DNA of 64,000 nt from Adineta ricciae (taxonomy: Eukaryota; Rotifera; Eurotatoria; Adinetida; Adinetidae): assembly GCA_905250025.1 (NCBI GenBank), contig CAJNOJ010000247.1, positions 1-64,000 of the forward strand. The letters are read 5' to 3'. Each line of letters opens with the position of its first letter. Position 1 is the first letter of the stretch. This document shows, in pieces, positions 10,400-22,175 of the stretch. The notes beneath the pieces are model-generated. The model was not told where the DNA came from and ran no database searches. It saw only the letters and a program-made list of their open reading frames with translations. Position numbers and translations under genes: made by a program.

Positions 10400-13300
10400 C
10401 TTCGATGTTCAAAAGGATGGAAACAGTTCGGTGGTTCGTGTTATTATCCTTCACTCATGATCTCAACAGTTGACAAAGCCAATGAAACATGTCAGCGTGT
10501 TCAAGTCAATAACACACACTTGATGCGTATCAAACATGTTCCTGAATTGTCGTATGCTGCTCATTTGTACACCACCAATACACTGATCGAGTTGCTGGTC
10601 GAAGTTGATCCAGAACTGCTAAAAAGTATGAAGCGGCTGTCACTATGGAATGTTGTCGATTTTTAGCTGAATTGTCAGGTAAAGCGTTTGGGGATAGAAT
10701 GTTGACCAATGAGCACAGAGATTGGCGAATGATGAAAGATCAATTCTACCGAGCACGAGTGAACAGTAAACATCACGACAAGTCTTCCAATCTGAGAAAT
10801 ACAATTATTACTAATGCGAGCAGTGAAAAGAATGATATGTTCGAACGACTGGGCCAGATTCGTGGTTTCTGTCATCAGTTCGCATGGAATGTATTGAGCA
10901 ATGACTCACATTTGTTCGTCTTTTCCACCTATATATTATTAAACAAGACAATTTGTTCACTGAGTGACGTCGATCTGAATTCAACATATTCATTCGCTTG
11001 TCAATATGGTTCGTATTCTTCTTTTGCCCTGAAACGGAATAGCAAAGAATTACTTTTAAAATTTAGTGCTGGACTTTTGTTTCGAAAATGTCATGTGCGG
11101 AAAACATGGTAAATGTAATAATAATATTCAAGGTTTCAAATGTTCATGTTCGTTTTGGTTCGGTGGTATTCTCTGCGAAAAGCGTAAGATGAGTTGGTAG
11201 GTTTTGATGTGATAGAAACTGATTATTTCATTGATTTGAAAGTGGCATGGGAGACAATTCAAATGAGCATTGCTGCAGTTCTGATAGTCACTCTTACATT
11301 GATTCTGTTTACTTCTAAAGTTGTTCACAGTATAAAATCTATGATGAAACGTATCGCAAAGTGAGTTTTGGCCGCTATGTTTTCATAACAATGTTTTTAT
11401 AGTTTGTGTAGATGTTGTAAATCACAAGGAGCTGATGTAAATAGGCCGAATGACAATAAAAATAGAACGAAAAAGTACGACACGACGAAAAAGTAAGATT
11501 TGAATTAGGACGAATTAATTTTCGAGAAGTTAGTTCTTGTAGAACAAAACTAAGACGACAACGTTCAATTGGAGTTTTTTTTCTTTTTCTTATCTTTTTC
11601 TGTCTGCTTATTATCATTCCAACTATTTTTCAATTACAAGCGTTTTCATTTGATGACATCGATCCAATGAAGCCTGATTTGTTGTTTGATAAAGTTTTAT
11701 CAATATTCAAAACCTGCGAACGCAAAACTTTGCTACCAATGATTGATCGTATTTTCTTGGCAATTTCAGTCTTTCTCACTATCACCTTCTTCGTCCTACA
11801 ACCGAAGCCAGCCGAAAATAGGTCCCCATCTAATAGCTTCGAATTGAAGGAAATTCGACCGACGAGAAACAATGTTGAAATGGTCACACTTTGCTCTCCA
11901 CTACCTGCAGCAGCGGTTAATAACTTCGAACAACAACTTCTACTATCGGATCAATCACGTAATGACACCACTCGTCCAACTAATCGAAACGACCCTTTTT
12001 CGGGTACAACAACTCCGTTTCAACCGAAACTACCCTCATCTGGTGCATAAATACATATTTGTAACAAACTAATTCATTGAACTTTTCCAGGACTTCCATC
12101 ACTTTGCTATCCAATTGATATCACAAATCGATATCAAATGGCTGCTATTTTTGGTATCCTTACATTCGAGATATTACTATTCTTCGATGAAGTTTTACTC
12201 GCGATCAGCGGCACATCGAATGATGGGGTAATGATTATATTTCTCAAACGGATATTTCTTGCCATTCTCATCGGGTTTGGGCTCGTCATCTTTTCCATCT
12301 AACTCATGTTTTCTTTCGAACTTTAGATTAAGATACTATCCACTACTGCTTGCACTACGTCTCCAACAAACCGTCGCTCAATTAATGGCTTTTATCTATG
12401 TGATTGGCATCATAGCACACACAATCTATCGCGAAAGCTTTTGTCTTGATTTTTTACCACATTCTGCGGATATTTCAACGCAAGAGGAAGTTCAGCTTCG
12501 TCTTGTAAGACATTGCTTGTTTGCAACAGAATGAACATGTTTGTTTTGCTTTAGCAAATCGGTACTTGGTTTATTGTTTACGGATTAGTTGCTCATTTGC
12601 CACATTTTATCTTACTTTCATATAGTGCTGCAGAATTTGGGATGCGTTTTGTCTTTACTTGTCGTGGTATATATCCAAAAGACTACGGTGTGTATATAAG
12701 TTTTTGATGATAAAAACGTTGAAAATTCGCTTTATTTGATAGAGAAAAAGTTTCATTTAAAGCCTATACAAGTATCCAACGACACACAAAATGATGATGG
12801 ATGGTTTTTTTGATAAAATTTACAAATGGAATGATGATTTCTCGTTTACATCAATGTTTATTTCAACATACATAGTGAATTTTATCATTTTATATCATTT
12901 ATCGTGCACATTTACTTTTCTCTATACGACACGATTGATGAGTCCGATCTCGTTCATAATCAATACGCTTGAACAGTTATTCAGTATCGGTTAGTGCTGA
13001 TATACATATGTTTATTCAAAAATTATATTCTTTTTTACCCCTAGAAATCAACGACAAGTTCTTTCGTAAGGAAATCATCTTTAGTGTTTTTGTAACTACA
13101 GCGACCTACATTGGTCAACTGCTTCTTGGAATGAAAAGTTTTCGGGAACATATTTTAGCGTTTCACAAAGAAAAGGAAGAAATTGTAAACAAAATAGAAG
13201 AGATTGTAAAAGAAAACGAAACGATTTCGCGAGCAACTCAATATCCTGGTTATCTTATTCGATATACAGTTGGAGGTTTTGTCATTACTTTTCATTTGGT

Positions 13301-14660
13301 GATATTCGTTGCTGTCTTACCCCGTTTGTTTTGGTTTCATTCATCTTCATTCAAATGGATATTACAATTGATTTTACCTATATTGATTCTACATGCATTG
13401 CAGAAGCTAATGGCAAAATCCAGTACACGATTGATTGACGTTGCTCATGATAAGAGAAGCGATTACAAAAAGCTTTTCGTCAATATTGTACAATATTTTG
13501 TTTTAGTTGCTAGTAAGACACGCTCATGTGAAAGAAATCTCTAAGATGGGCCGGTGTTTTCATTTAGATTGCTTTATTGGTATCATGTCTTCAGTTATTC
13601 GTGTGATCATGGGATCAGTAGCCAACATTATATTCATAAATCGTGTCGATTTATGCCTTTTTCGGGATCCGTTGGAGAGAATGGGTATTTCTTGTATTGA
13701 AGAGTTGAAGCTTAATACAGGATTTTGGTAAGTTTAGATCGTGCGTACGTGGCGTACTTGCACTTTGTGCATGAAGAATATTATACAAAATATAAACATT
13801 CGGGTAAGTTGATTTTGGTGGATCAATGTGATTCTGTCCCATTTTTCGTTCTTTATGGACAAAGATGACAAACTGAAAATTCTTTTGTATATGTTTATTT
13901 AGATATACAAGTTGAACCCACTAACGAAGAGGAACTAGCCAACGAGCAATCTTCAGAACCCTTTCAATCAGAGCCAGACCAAACTGAGCAACCCTCTAAC
14001 GAAGAACCTGCACCACATGTACAGGAAGCATTCGAAGTGTCCAGTACATTATCTGACGAAATTAGTGCTTCCATTTTGCCGATCTTCATTGAGAGGTCTG
14101 CATTGAGTGCAAGTGGTAACAGCCGTGACGTCAATGAGAGACAACTGCTTCTCCTTCAACGTTGGAATGAAATTAAGAACGAACGCGAGGAAAAGAAGCT
14201 AACTTCAGTTACGGCGGAGAGTCAACTCGGTAGAATTGAATGTAAACGAATTCCAATACATGGAGATGGTAACTGCTTTTTTCGTGCAATTTCTGCTCAA
14301 TTGAATATCCGTCATAATCATCCGAATATTCGCTCCGAAGCGGTGAGATATCTCAACAGCAGGAGAGACCACTTCGCAGATTTTATTGTTGGGATTATCG
14401 CTCCGACGGTAGACATTTATATTAAAGAAATGACACACGATGGAGTTTATGCTGATCATCCGATAATTTTTGCTACAGCTACTGTCTTGGGTCAAAATAT
14501 AGTTATTCATGAAATAGGCAAACGACCTCTGCTAATTCCCGGTTCGGATAATATCAACAATCAACTACATGTTTGGTATAATGGTATCCATTACGATAGC
14601 ATCGTCACTTCTGAGGGTCATGTACCAAATATACCTCGAGAAAACCTTTTAACCTCATGA
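10400..14660 (+). CDS. C-type lectin/EGF/STRA6-like/OTU fusion, 5'-truncated (copy 2)
   Basis: Second copy of the 1894-6389 gene, beginning in the lectin exon because the contig starts there; the signal-peptide exon is missing from the assembly. The order lectin, EGF, membrane segments, STRA6-like body and OTU (GDGNCFFRAIS at ~14263-14296) is the same, and the intron positions match by eye. Differences are mostly single bases. Coding length changes seen keep the frame: 21 bases are missing at the start of the acidic linker near 13908, and one codon is missing near the C-terminus (SDGRHVP versus SEGHVP). That pattern suggests both copies are, or recently were, under selection for protein. Read as an allele or homoeologue of copy 1; a true tandem duplicate is not excluded. 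Confidence 0.65.
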
Positions 14661-15842
14661 TGATCAGGATTTGCTTCTGAGAATGTATTTACTTGGAAAA
14701 TAAATAGTGATAGTCATGTGTGCATCTTTCAATTCGAATCATTTAAACAATCTCAAAGGGTTTCAGTATACGGAAGAGTACTTGTTCTTTATTCATAGCT
14801 TCGGTTAGGTAACATTTGATCATAGGAAAAGATAAGGAAAAGAAATTAATTATACACAACTTCTTCATATTGTGTAGAGAAACTGAGTGAAAATATCCAT
14901 GTTCATCAGCTTTCAACTGAATTTGTCCTATTTGAGTCCAATGATTGGTTTGTAATATGCTTGTTTAAGTGAAAAATATTACACAGATGTATATAAAACG
15001 AGAGAAGTTTGATCAATATGATACAAATAATATTAACGCTATTTTAAAAGCTATTCGTCTTCTTCGTACACTTCGTTCATTAATCATTATTCAGACCAAT
15101 CCACATGGTACTCGCTGACTTTATGTGCATTGATTCATCAACATACACAATTGCTTTTGGCCTAGACTTCTTCTTTTATCCGAATCGTTCACGAGAACTT
15201 CTTATCAAACGAAAAGTCGAAATGAGAAATATCGTATCCATGTCTAAGGATGGAAAAGTTCACACTTTCCATAGCTATTTATTTCCATTTACTTATTCTA
15301 TGTGGACATCTTCTAACATTGCCCTTCATATGTCGCCTCGTTGATGACACACCCAATAATGAAGAATACAATTTTATGTTCGCAGTTAAAAGAATTCTAA
15401 TTTCTTTAATGAATCCTCGCACATGCTGTAGGGCTCTTCATTTCGACACATTGTTGTCGAGCTGATTTGATTGGAATGAATCACCACAATGTCTCAAAGG
15501 CTGTACGATCGCATTAGGTACTGATCAGCAACTAAGCAAATGCTGTCGAACATATCAGAGAAGTACAGATGCGTCTGGATGACGATAAAGAACTGAAAGC
15601 ATCCATTCAATTGTTGTTCCCAAGCGCGCTCTCGCTCGTTTTGACTTCTCAATTGACGATATGTTTACTCATTCTTGATAAATCCGTTTTAATGATAAAT
15701 CGTAATGATCCATGCAAAAAAAATATGTGAATAAAAACTTGATCTAACCAAATGGTCCCTTATCTTGAATATATTTATAACCTTGAAGCAATATGCCTTT
15801 CTTTACATCAGTCGTTCTTCTAAATTTCAATCAAAATAGTAC
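14661..15842. other. Spacer matching 6390-7453, with an extra insertion
   Basis: Same content as the spacer of copy 1, including the short open frame at 15105-15344. It also carries an extra ~117-base segment at about 15430-15546, absent from copy 1 at ~7150. Confidence 0.5.
15419..15546. repeat. Copy-specific insertion bounded by near-identical 11-base direct repeats
   Basis: GCACATGCTGT (15419-15429) and GCAAATGCTGT (15536-15546) bound a segment that copy 1 lacks. Copy 1 has a single GCACATGCTGT. The pattern fits a small insertion with target duplication, or a deletion between repeats in copy 1. No terminal inverted repeats were seen. Confidence 0.5.
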
Positions 15843-17960
15843 ATGATGATCTTCTTCGTACTCATCATTAGTAATTTGCTCTACACAATACATAGTATTC
15901 CTCCATCATTACCCTCTCAATTATATGTTGTTCCATTTCGAATATTTTCCGAGGGAAATGCAGATGGCTCCGTCGATCGTCCTTACACATCAATCCAACA
16001 AGCACTTGATCATATCGATACGGACAGAAAACAACGAATAATAATTCATCTATATCCAACTTATCACTTCGTTAATACGATTACATTCACTGAACTACAC
16101 AGTCGCATACGATTAACAACAATGAATAATGGAATCGCGTCTTTCTATGAAAAAATAGCCATTGACGATTCTGAATACTCTCGATTACCACATGCAAGTA
16201 TCAGTGGTGGAATACCAATAACTGGATGGACAACAGCAGGTGGGAATATCTACACAGCTACTGTACCACAACCAATTTTTGTCAACCAACTATTTGCTAA
16301 TAACCAACGTGTTAGTCGTACGCGTCTTCCACTGAATCAATCTTATTATTTTCAATATGCTGCGCCTTTACAAGATCCCAATCAAGCTCGATATGGTTTT
16401 CAGTATGATCGAGGTCAGTTTGAAGCTTGGCCGTTGGATGATGCCATGGTTGTTGTTTATCATAGTTGGACAACATCACATCATTATATTGATCGAATAG
16501 ATACAACAAACAAAACGATATTTTTTACCAATCCATCGAATTCACCGATTGGAACATATGTTATTCAAGGACAACGGCGATTCCATGTCGAAAATCTTTG
16601 CATTTCATTCGTACCAAATTCATTTTGCTTTCTGAATGCAACCAAAACGATTTATCTGATGACCGATGGGTCATATGATCCAACAAAAGTACAAATCATC
16701 ACACCTGTCGAAGAATTCGTAGTTATCATTGCCGGTACAGATGTGACCAATCCCGTCTCAGATATTATTATTGATAATGTTGTAATCGAACATAATGCAT
16801 GGAATATCGCTCGAACTGAACAAGCGGATTATCAAGCAGCTTCATTTCTAACATCTGCTGCACTTTACATAGCAAATGCAACGTCAATTGTGATTTCCGA
16901 TGTTCAGATTCGTCACACGGGCACCTACGGCGTTTGGATAAAAGAAGGAACGACGAACATTAACCTAATGAACTCTTTGATATCCGATACAGGTGCCGGC
17001 GGAGTTCGTGTTGGTCAAATGACAGCGCCGGTGACAACACCAACGAGTTCGATACAGATTCTATCGAATGAAATTAGTTATGGTGGAAATGTTTTCCCAA
17101 GTGGTGTTGGACTTCTGATTCATCGCGCCACGGATGTCGTTGCTGCCGACAACAGTATTCACCATCAACGATATACTGGTGTTTCCGTGGGATGGGAATG
17201 GGGTTACAATCCATCGTATACGAGCAATATTCTAATTCATAGTAATTATATTTATAATACAGGAGAACATATCCTTTGCGATCAAGGTGGAATTTACACA
17301 CTTGGAATTCAACCAGGGACAGTGATATCAAACAATGTGATTAAAAATGTGTTTAGTTATGCTGCATACATGTGGGGGGTTTATTTAGATGAAGGCTCAT
17401 CAGAAATTGTCGTTGCAAACAATGTCGTGTATAATATTGGATGGGCGGGTTTGTTTCAACATTATGGTGCTAATAATACAATTATTAATAATGTTTTTGC
17501 ACGCACGTCATTGATTACTCCGCCACAACCCGATGATCCAATTCCGGATGGTGATCTTCGTATCATGTTAACTGAAAATCATTTATCGTGGAGATTCATA
17601 AATAACATTGTCTACGATACATACCAAGGAACTAATCATTCGATATTTAAATCGGATTCGTCAAACGTATCGGTTATTTTCAACAGCAATATTTATTATA
17701 ATCCATTTCAAACGAAATTATTATTTGGAATTCAACAAACCTCCTTTGAGGAATGGCAAAAAACTGGACAAGACAGTAACAGTACGATTACAGATCCGTT
17801 ATTTGTTGGTGATGTCAATCAATGCGACTTTTTCACTGTTCAATCAAATAGCCCAGCAGCGAAACTTGGATTTAAAAATATAACTAAGCTTCCGAAATGG
17901 AGTTTAGGATGTGGAATCGATAATTCCAACGAAAGCAGTAATCAATTTTATCATTGGTGA
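15843..17960 (+). CDS. Secreted right-handed parallel beta-helix protein (copy 2)
   Basis: Also 705 codons and intronless, with the same signal peptide (one Met fewer) and the same coil pattern as 7454-9571. Near residue 257 this copy reads LCISFVPNS where copy 1 reads LCIWVPNS, a one-codon difference that balances the shorter start. Most other changes are single substitutions (for example V to A, I to V), and the frame is intact throughout. Both copies look functional. The upstream spacer carries the copy-specific insertion described separately. Probable carbohydrate-active enzyme of unknown substrate. Confidence 0.68.
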   Translation: MMIFFVLIISNLLYTIHSIPPSLPSQLYVVPFRIFSEGNADGSVDRPYTSIQQALDHIDTDRKQRIIIHLYPTYHFVNTITFTELHSRIRLTTMNNGIASFYEKIAIDDSEYSRLPHASISGGIPITGWTTAGGNIYTATVPQPIFVNQLFANNQRVSRTRLPLNQSYYFQYAAPLQDPNQARYGFQYDRGQFEAWPLDDAMVVVYHSWTTSHHYIDRIDTTNKTIFFTNPSNSPIGTYVIQGQRRFHVENLCISFVPNSFCFLNATKTIYLMTDGSYDPTKVQIITPVEEFVVIIAGTDVTNPVSDIIIDNVVIEHNAWNIARTEQADYQAASFLTSAALYIANATSIVISDVQIRHTGTYGVWIKEGTTNINLMNSLISDTGAGGVRVGQMTAPVTTPTSSIQILSNEISYGGNVFPSGVGLLIHRATDVVAADNSIHHQRYTGVSVGWEWGYNPSYTSNILIHSNYIYNTGEHILCDQGGIYTLGIQPGTVISNNVIKNVFSYAAYMWGVYLDEGSSEIVVANNVVYNIGWAGLFQHYGANNTIINNVFARTSLITPPQPDDPIPDGDLRIMLTENHLSWRFINNIVYDTYQGTNHSIFKSDSSNVSVIFNSNIYYNPFQTKLLFGIQQTSFEEWQKTGQDSNSTITDPLFVGDVNQCDFFTVQSNSPAAKLGFKNITKLPKWSLGCGIDNSNESSNQFYHW

Positions 17961-18799
17961 AAAAAGGAACTATTCTCGTCGTAGTTGTAGTTTCGTCCAT
18001 TGCTTATATTTTTAGAATATCAATAAAACTTAGTTTCAGAAAAATGTGGTATTCTTATTTAGCTATTTTACCGGATCGAAATGTTATACTGTATTTAAAT
18101 CATGTCCCAGCCTATGAGTGTCATGAGGATGAGCGGATTAAATTGCTTGATATCAGTTTATTAGCTTGGATTCCTTTTGTATATGTGGCACCCGGTTATA
18201 GGGAACGCAGTTGAGATTGAAATCTAAATCGATGTTTTTTATTTCAAGAAAAAAAGTAGAATCTATAAATATGTACGAAGATATTTTGAAATTTGGAAAG
18301 ATCAATGAGAATTCTATACAATAGAGAAGAAAGATTGTAAATCATGAAAGAACATTTTCTTTTCTTTAGATAAAAAAATTATGCCGAATTTATTTTTATG
18401 ATAGTGAGAACATGTCGGACATCGAAATGATAAAGAGCGAGAATACAGAATTTCATTTTTAAATCAATACATATTTTTTCGAGCAGCGGGACGTGTAGGG
18501 CATTAAAGTATTAGAAAAAAATATTTATTTTTCTTGAATTCACTAGGTTTTTTCATAGCGGAGTATACAGAATATTGAAATTCCTAATAAAAGAAAAGGT
18601 TTCCTCCAGTCAATTCTATTTTCTCTTATTTTTTTACTCTTTTCTTTCACACTCCAATCTAAACTAAGATTTTCATGTCAATTGTGCTCATATGTACTAG
18701 ACGCAATTATTATACTTAAAATTTAATCAGGAATATATAGCAGCCGAATTTACCTTATTAGAATTATCTGCAGATGTCACTAATTTATGTAATACATGA
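17961..18799. other. 3' flank of copy 2 and contig end
   Basis: Matches 9572-10288 with small indels up to about 18698, then diverges. After CATATGTACTA it runs through ~55 unrelated bases into TTAGAATTATCTGCAGATG. Bases 18760-18799 match 21837-21877 in the fourth contig. No gene. Confidence 0.55.
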
Positions 18800-18800
18800 N
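18800..18800. other. Contig join (single N)
   Basis: Joins the end of copy 2 flank to a contig whose first 211 bases equal 10188-10398. The third contig is thus the natural continuation of the first, not of the second. Confidence 0.85.
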
Positions 18801-19104
18801 AAAAGAAAAGGTTTCCTCCAGTCAATTCTATTTTCTCTTATTTTTTTACTCTTTTCTTTCACACTCCAATCTAAACTAAGATTTTCATGTCAATTGTGCT
18901 CATATGTACTAACTAGATATAAAACAACCAACAACAGTTGCAATTATGACCGGAAGAGCACTTGATGAAGATACATATCAACTTGTGTTTTCATACAATG
19001 ATGATTTTTCTATGTTTTGTCATGCAGTAGATGTATTTATTATCGGTATAGAGTAATGAAAAGCTATCAACGATGCATATAAACGTTTTGCCACTTTATT
19101 ATTT

Positions 19105-20197
19105 TTAGACTTGTATTGAGAGAAACCAGAAAATGTACAAAAAACAATTAAAGAAACTTTTGAATATATTGAATTGAGTCATCATCTTCAACGATGACTT
19201 GTATTCTTCGACACGAATATTTGAGGAAATTGTCTTTTGCTTTTGATAAATCACTCCTGGGCAAGAATAGCGACTCATGTTCTCTGCCATGCTTTCAATT
19301 ATCAAGTGTTCATATCGCAAACAATTTCTTGTGTCACACATGTGAGAACCTATCAATGAAATAAGTTTTGATATTTTTGTATAAAAAGTTATTTTACCGG
19401 TTTTCTCGCAATTTTTCGACGTCATATTGGGAAGCTTCTTTTTCGATTTACAACGAAGGACCGCATGGTGGCACAACAAACCAACACTTTTGGTATCTTT
19501 GATGCTGCAGAAGTTTTTTAATTTTGGTTGAACACATTTTAATTGTGAAGAATCCTGGAGATGTATCAAAGGATAGCCATGGCTTGCGCTTCTACCAGCG
19601 GCTGTGACATAACAGGATAGCCATTTTTCGAAAAATTCTCCTATTCAAAACTAAACGATTTCAAAGAGTTAAATGATCATAAAGTGAGTTACCGTCTTCG
19701 GGCGTTACACTGATCAACCTGCTAAGTTCTTCTGTGATAATTTCATCGTCAAGATTGTTTGGATTAATTGTGAAGTCGCACTTGAATTTTCTATGAATAT
19801 GAGCTTCCAGATCAGCAATCTCCGAGTTCGCTAGTTCATTTATAAATTGCATCGGATACGATAATTTGCGATCTAGCGAAGATGTCGATCGCTCAGTAAA
19901 AGTTTTTGAGTGAACGGTGAAGCGCTTGACGTTAGCCGATATTTTTCCTTCGAACGAAGATTGCGCATCTGACCAAATTTTTTCTGAAAAATGAAAAAGT
20001 GATCTTCTAATCTTTAGAAAAATAAATTTTCTGACCTTCAATGTTCTAACACAACATCCTGCTATCTCCTCAATTTCTTCCAATTGAGCATCACGTGGAT
20101 TGCTTTTCCTCAAGAAACACGATTGAATATAATCGTTCCCAAATGCAGTAAACCTTCTAGATTTTGAATTATAATATGCAGAAGGTTTGCAATCTGC
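19105..20197 (-). CDS. I-PpoI-like His-Cys box (His-Me finger) endonuclease, minus-strand partner
   Basis: The start is taken at MADCKPSAYY (20197); a further in-frame Met lies at 20233. Two introns are phase-consistent: about 19629-19690, joining PEDG to EFFEKWL, and about 19352-19398, joining EKT to GSHMC. The spliced product has AAGRSASHGYPLIHL followed by the zinc/catalytic block GSHMCDTRNCLRYEH, then LIIESMAEN and YSCPG. Spacing matches I-PpoI exactly: His98 (SHMC), Cys100, Cys105, His110 and Asn119 all have counterparts. I-PpoI cuts DNA using this His as base and this Asn as Mg ligand, so the product is probably an active nuclease. The ~110-residue N-terminal part is unrecognised. It is divergent from the gene at 20588 and shares a mirror-image promoter region. 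Confidence 0.65.
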
Positions 20198-20245
20198 CAT
20201 GAAGATACAAAAATAAAGATTTTCTACGAACAAAAAATTCGAACA

Positions 20246-20560
20246 AAGACAAAACAGTCGACGAACAATATGAAATTACACACAACATACATCACTATTT
20301 ATAATATAATCCGAGCAATCACCCATATCCCCATAGATCTCTGTCCTGCTTAATTAATAACTATTCATTAACTTTCAATTCAATCAATCAATTAGCATTC
20401 GGCCCTCCGTACAAACAATGGCTGATTCAATCACAAAATATAACAATTTAGGCAGGACAGATCTATGAGAATATGGGTGATTGTTCTGATTATATTATAA
20501 ATAGTGAGGTGTGTTGTGTGTAATTTCATATTGTTGGTCGACTGTTTTGTTTTCGTTTAA
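20246..20560. promoter_or_regulatory. Inverted repeat with two outward-facing TATA boxes
   Basis: Arms at ~20246-20351 and ~20452-20560 are reverse complements at roughly 90 percent by eye, around a ~100-base unique centre. Each arm carries TATAAATA pointing outward (minus near 20292-20300, plus near 20500-20507), some 90 bases before the start codon of its own gene. The shared features are GTGTGTAATTTCATATTGTT after the TATA box and GATCTATG toward the centre. The simplest reading is a duplicated core promoter serving the two divergent endonuclease genes. A foldback transposon end is an alternative. Confidence 0.6.
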
Positions 20561-20587
20561 ATATTTTCTCTCTTGGTATTGTATTGA

Positions 20588-21356
20588 ATGGCGCCAACCA
20601 AGCGAAAAAGATCGCCTTCACCTGTCAAGACTGAACAGAAACCAAGAACACAAGCTTTTCTTGATCATCTATCTATGGATGAAGCAAAGGCGTGGCGGAA
20701 TGAAATTATTAAGTGCGGTCGATATAAAAAATTAGTTAATCATCGTCATATTTCTTCAAATCTTAGTATCGACGAACTTGAATCAGCAACCAGTGCTGGA
20801 TCTTTCAATGGTACTAATTTTTTTGTGCGTGGAAAAATATTGTATGTTTGTTTATTAGGAGCATATTTCATGAAATGGATGGAATGTGAAATTGAGGAAA
20901 ATCTCTTGTGCGATCCTCCAGATGGTCATCCGCGTATAATGATTTGTAAAAACACCTCTTCATGGCCATCGATTGTAGAAAAATTATCAACATTCTGTTG
21001 GCAAAATTCGTCGCGAATGGCCATATACTGTCATCATATCACTTTACGGTCGATGAACGAAAAACCTTTACGGTTATTATGTAGTTCAACAGATGGAGAA
21101 CAAGGTGTGATCCCATTCTTTTTGTGCTAGTCTTATAAATAGCTTTCTTGTTTCTATAGGTTCACATCTGTGTGATATTGTGGTGTGTGTATCGGTTAGT
21201 CATTTATTAGTTGAAACAGCAGGAAAAAACAGATCTCGACAATACTGCTTTGGTATTATGATGCGCATGCATCAAAACAATCTCGGTCATTTGTGTATTA
21301 TTCAAGTGAAACCCTGCAAGCATGGAAGAGAACTGAACAATAGTTCCCTTTTCTGA
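20588..21356 (+). CDS. I-PpoI-like His-Cys box endonuclease, plus-strand partner
   Basis: The ATG at 20588 gives MAPTKRKRSPSPVK, a basic, NLS-like start. Exon 1 runs to 21104. Intron 21105-21159 joins GEQ to GSHLCDIVVC. Exon 2 ends at TGA 21354-21356. The block SHLC, Cys five residues on, His five further and Asn nine further (HLLVETAGKN) again matches the His98/Cys100/Cys105/His110/Asn119 spacing of I-PpoI; CKHG near the end may serve a second zinc. Upstream, YFMKWMECEI and MAIYCHH align with FFEKWLSCYV and GLLCHH of the minus-strand gene, and the last intron sits at the same codon in both. The two are therefore paralogues in head-to-head order. A nuclear, probably DNA-cutting protein is inferred; no intron or rDNA home is visible here. 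Confidence 0.65.
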
Positions 21357-22175
21357 AAGAAAGGGTTATACAGCGTTTAAATGCTGTGCTAAAAAGCTTA
21401 AAGTTTGTCTGTCTGTCTGTCCTATCCAATCAGAAATCAGCATTTCTAAAGTCAATGAAATTGATCGATCGCTGTTAGAAAATGATTACCGGTAGGGTAA
21501 TCAAGGTCGGGGAACTTGAATCTGAGGTTAGATTTAACTAATTATTAACTATTAATTAACTAGCTTTCAACTAGACATAAATGATTAATATGCAGGGTAA
21601 CCGTTGACCGGAGGGTAATCGGGGTCGAGGATCTCGAATCCGGTGTTTGTTTTTTTCATGAACACTTTCTGACCCGTTTTTTTTTGCGACAAAGGACCNA
21701 GCTTGCAGATCGTTGGCAGAAGGTCGTGGACAATGATGGTCTTTATTTTGAAGAATAGATGTTGTTTTTAAATAAATTCATGGATAAAAAAATCATTATT
21801 TTAACACGGCGCACGAACTTTTTCCTCAACCTAGTAGAATTATCTGCAGATGTCACTAATTTATATAATACATGAAAATGCATGCGTGTACAGGTGTTTT
21901 TTTTGTCCAATAGTAGCGTTGAGATGAATTTCAATTTTTCACAGACGCTAGCGAAAAAATTTTCTTTTACTCGTTCTGTGAGGACACAGCAATAACAAAA
22001 AAAAACAAGTAAATATTGACATCTATTTTTTATCGCAATTAGATGTCGAAACTAAGATGGAAAACTGCTTCATGTGTTGTTAAAAACACATTCTTGCTTA
22101 TGTATTTAGATTTTTAGGGGTATATTTATTGTGAAGCACACCTTTTGTTTACATTACTATCTCAACCTGTTGAGG
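21357..22175. other. Spacer with two diverged repeat units; contig join inside
   Basis: A unit reading GGTAGGGTAATCAAGGTCGG (21491 onward) recurs as GGAGGGTAATCGGGGTCGAG about 120 bases later (21610 onward), each followed by a CTTGAATC/CTCGAATC motif. AT-rich TTAATTAAC text lies between them. GTCTGTCTGTCTGTC is at about 21407-21421. No gene was seen before the ART start at 22176. Confidence 0.45.
21699..21699. other. Contig join (single N)
   Basis: No overlap between the two sides is visible to me, so adjacency of the endonuclease contig and the ART contig is not proven by sequence. Confidence 0.8.

Noticed and set aside
10400-18799. True tandem duplication of the lectin/OTU and beta-helix genes
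   Set aside because: The contig edges, the exact overlap of contigs 1 and 3, and the abrupt start in exon 2 fit an alternative allele better. Left open but not claimed.
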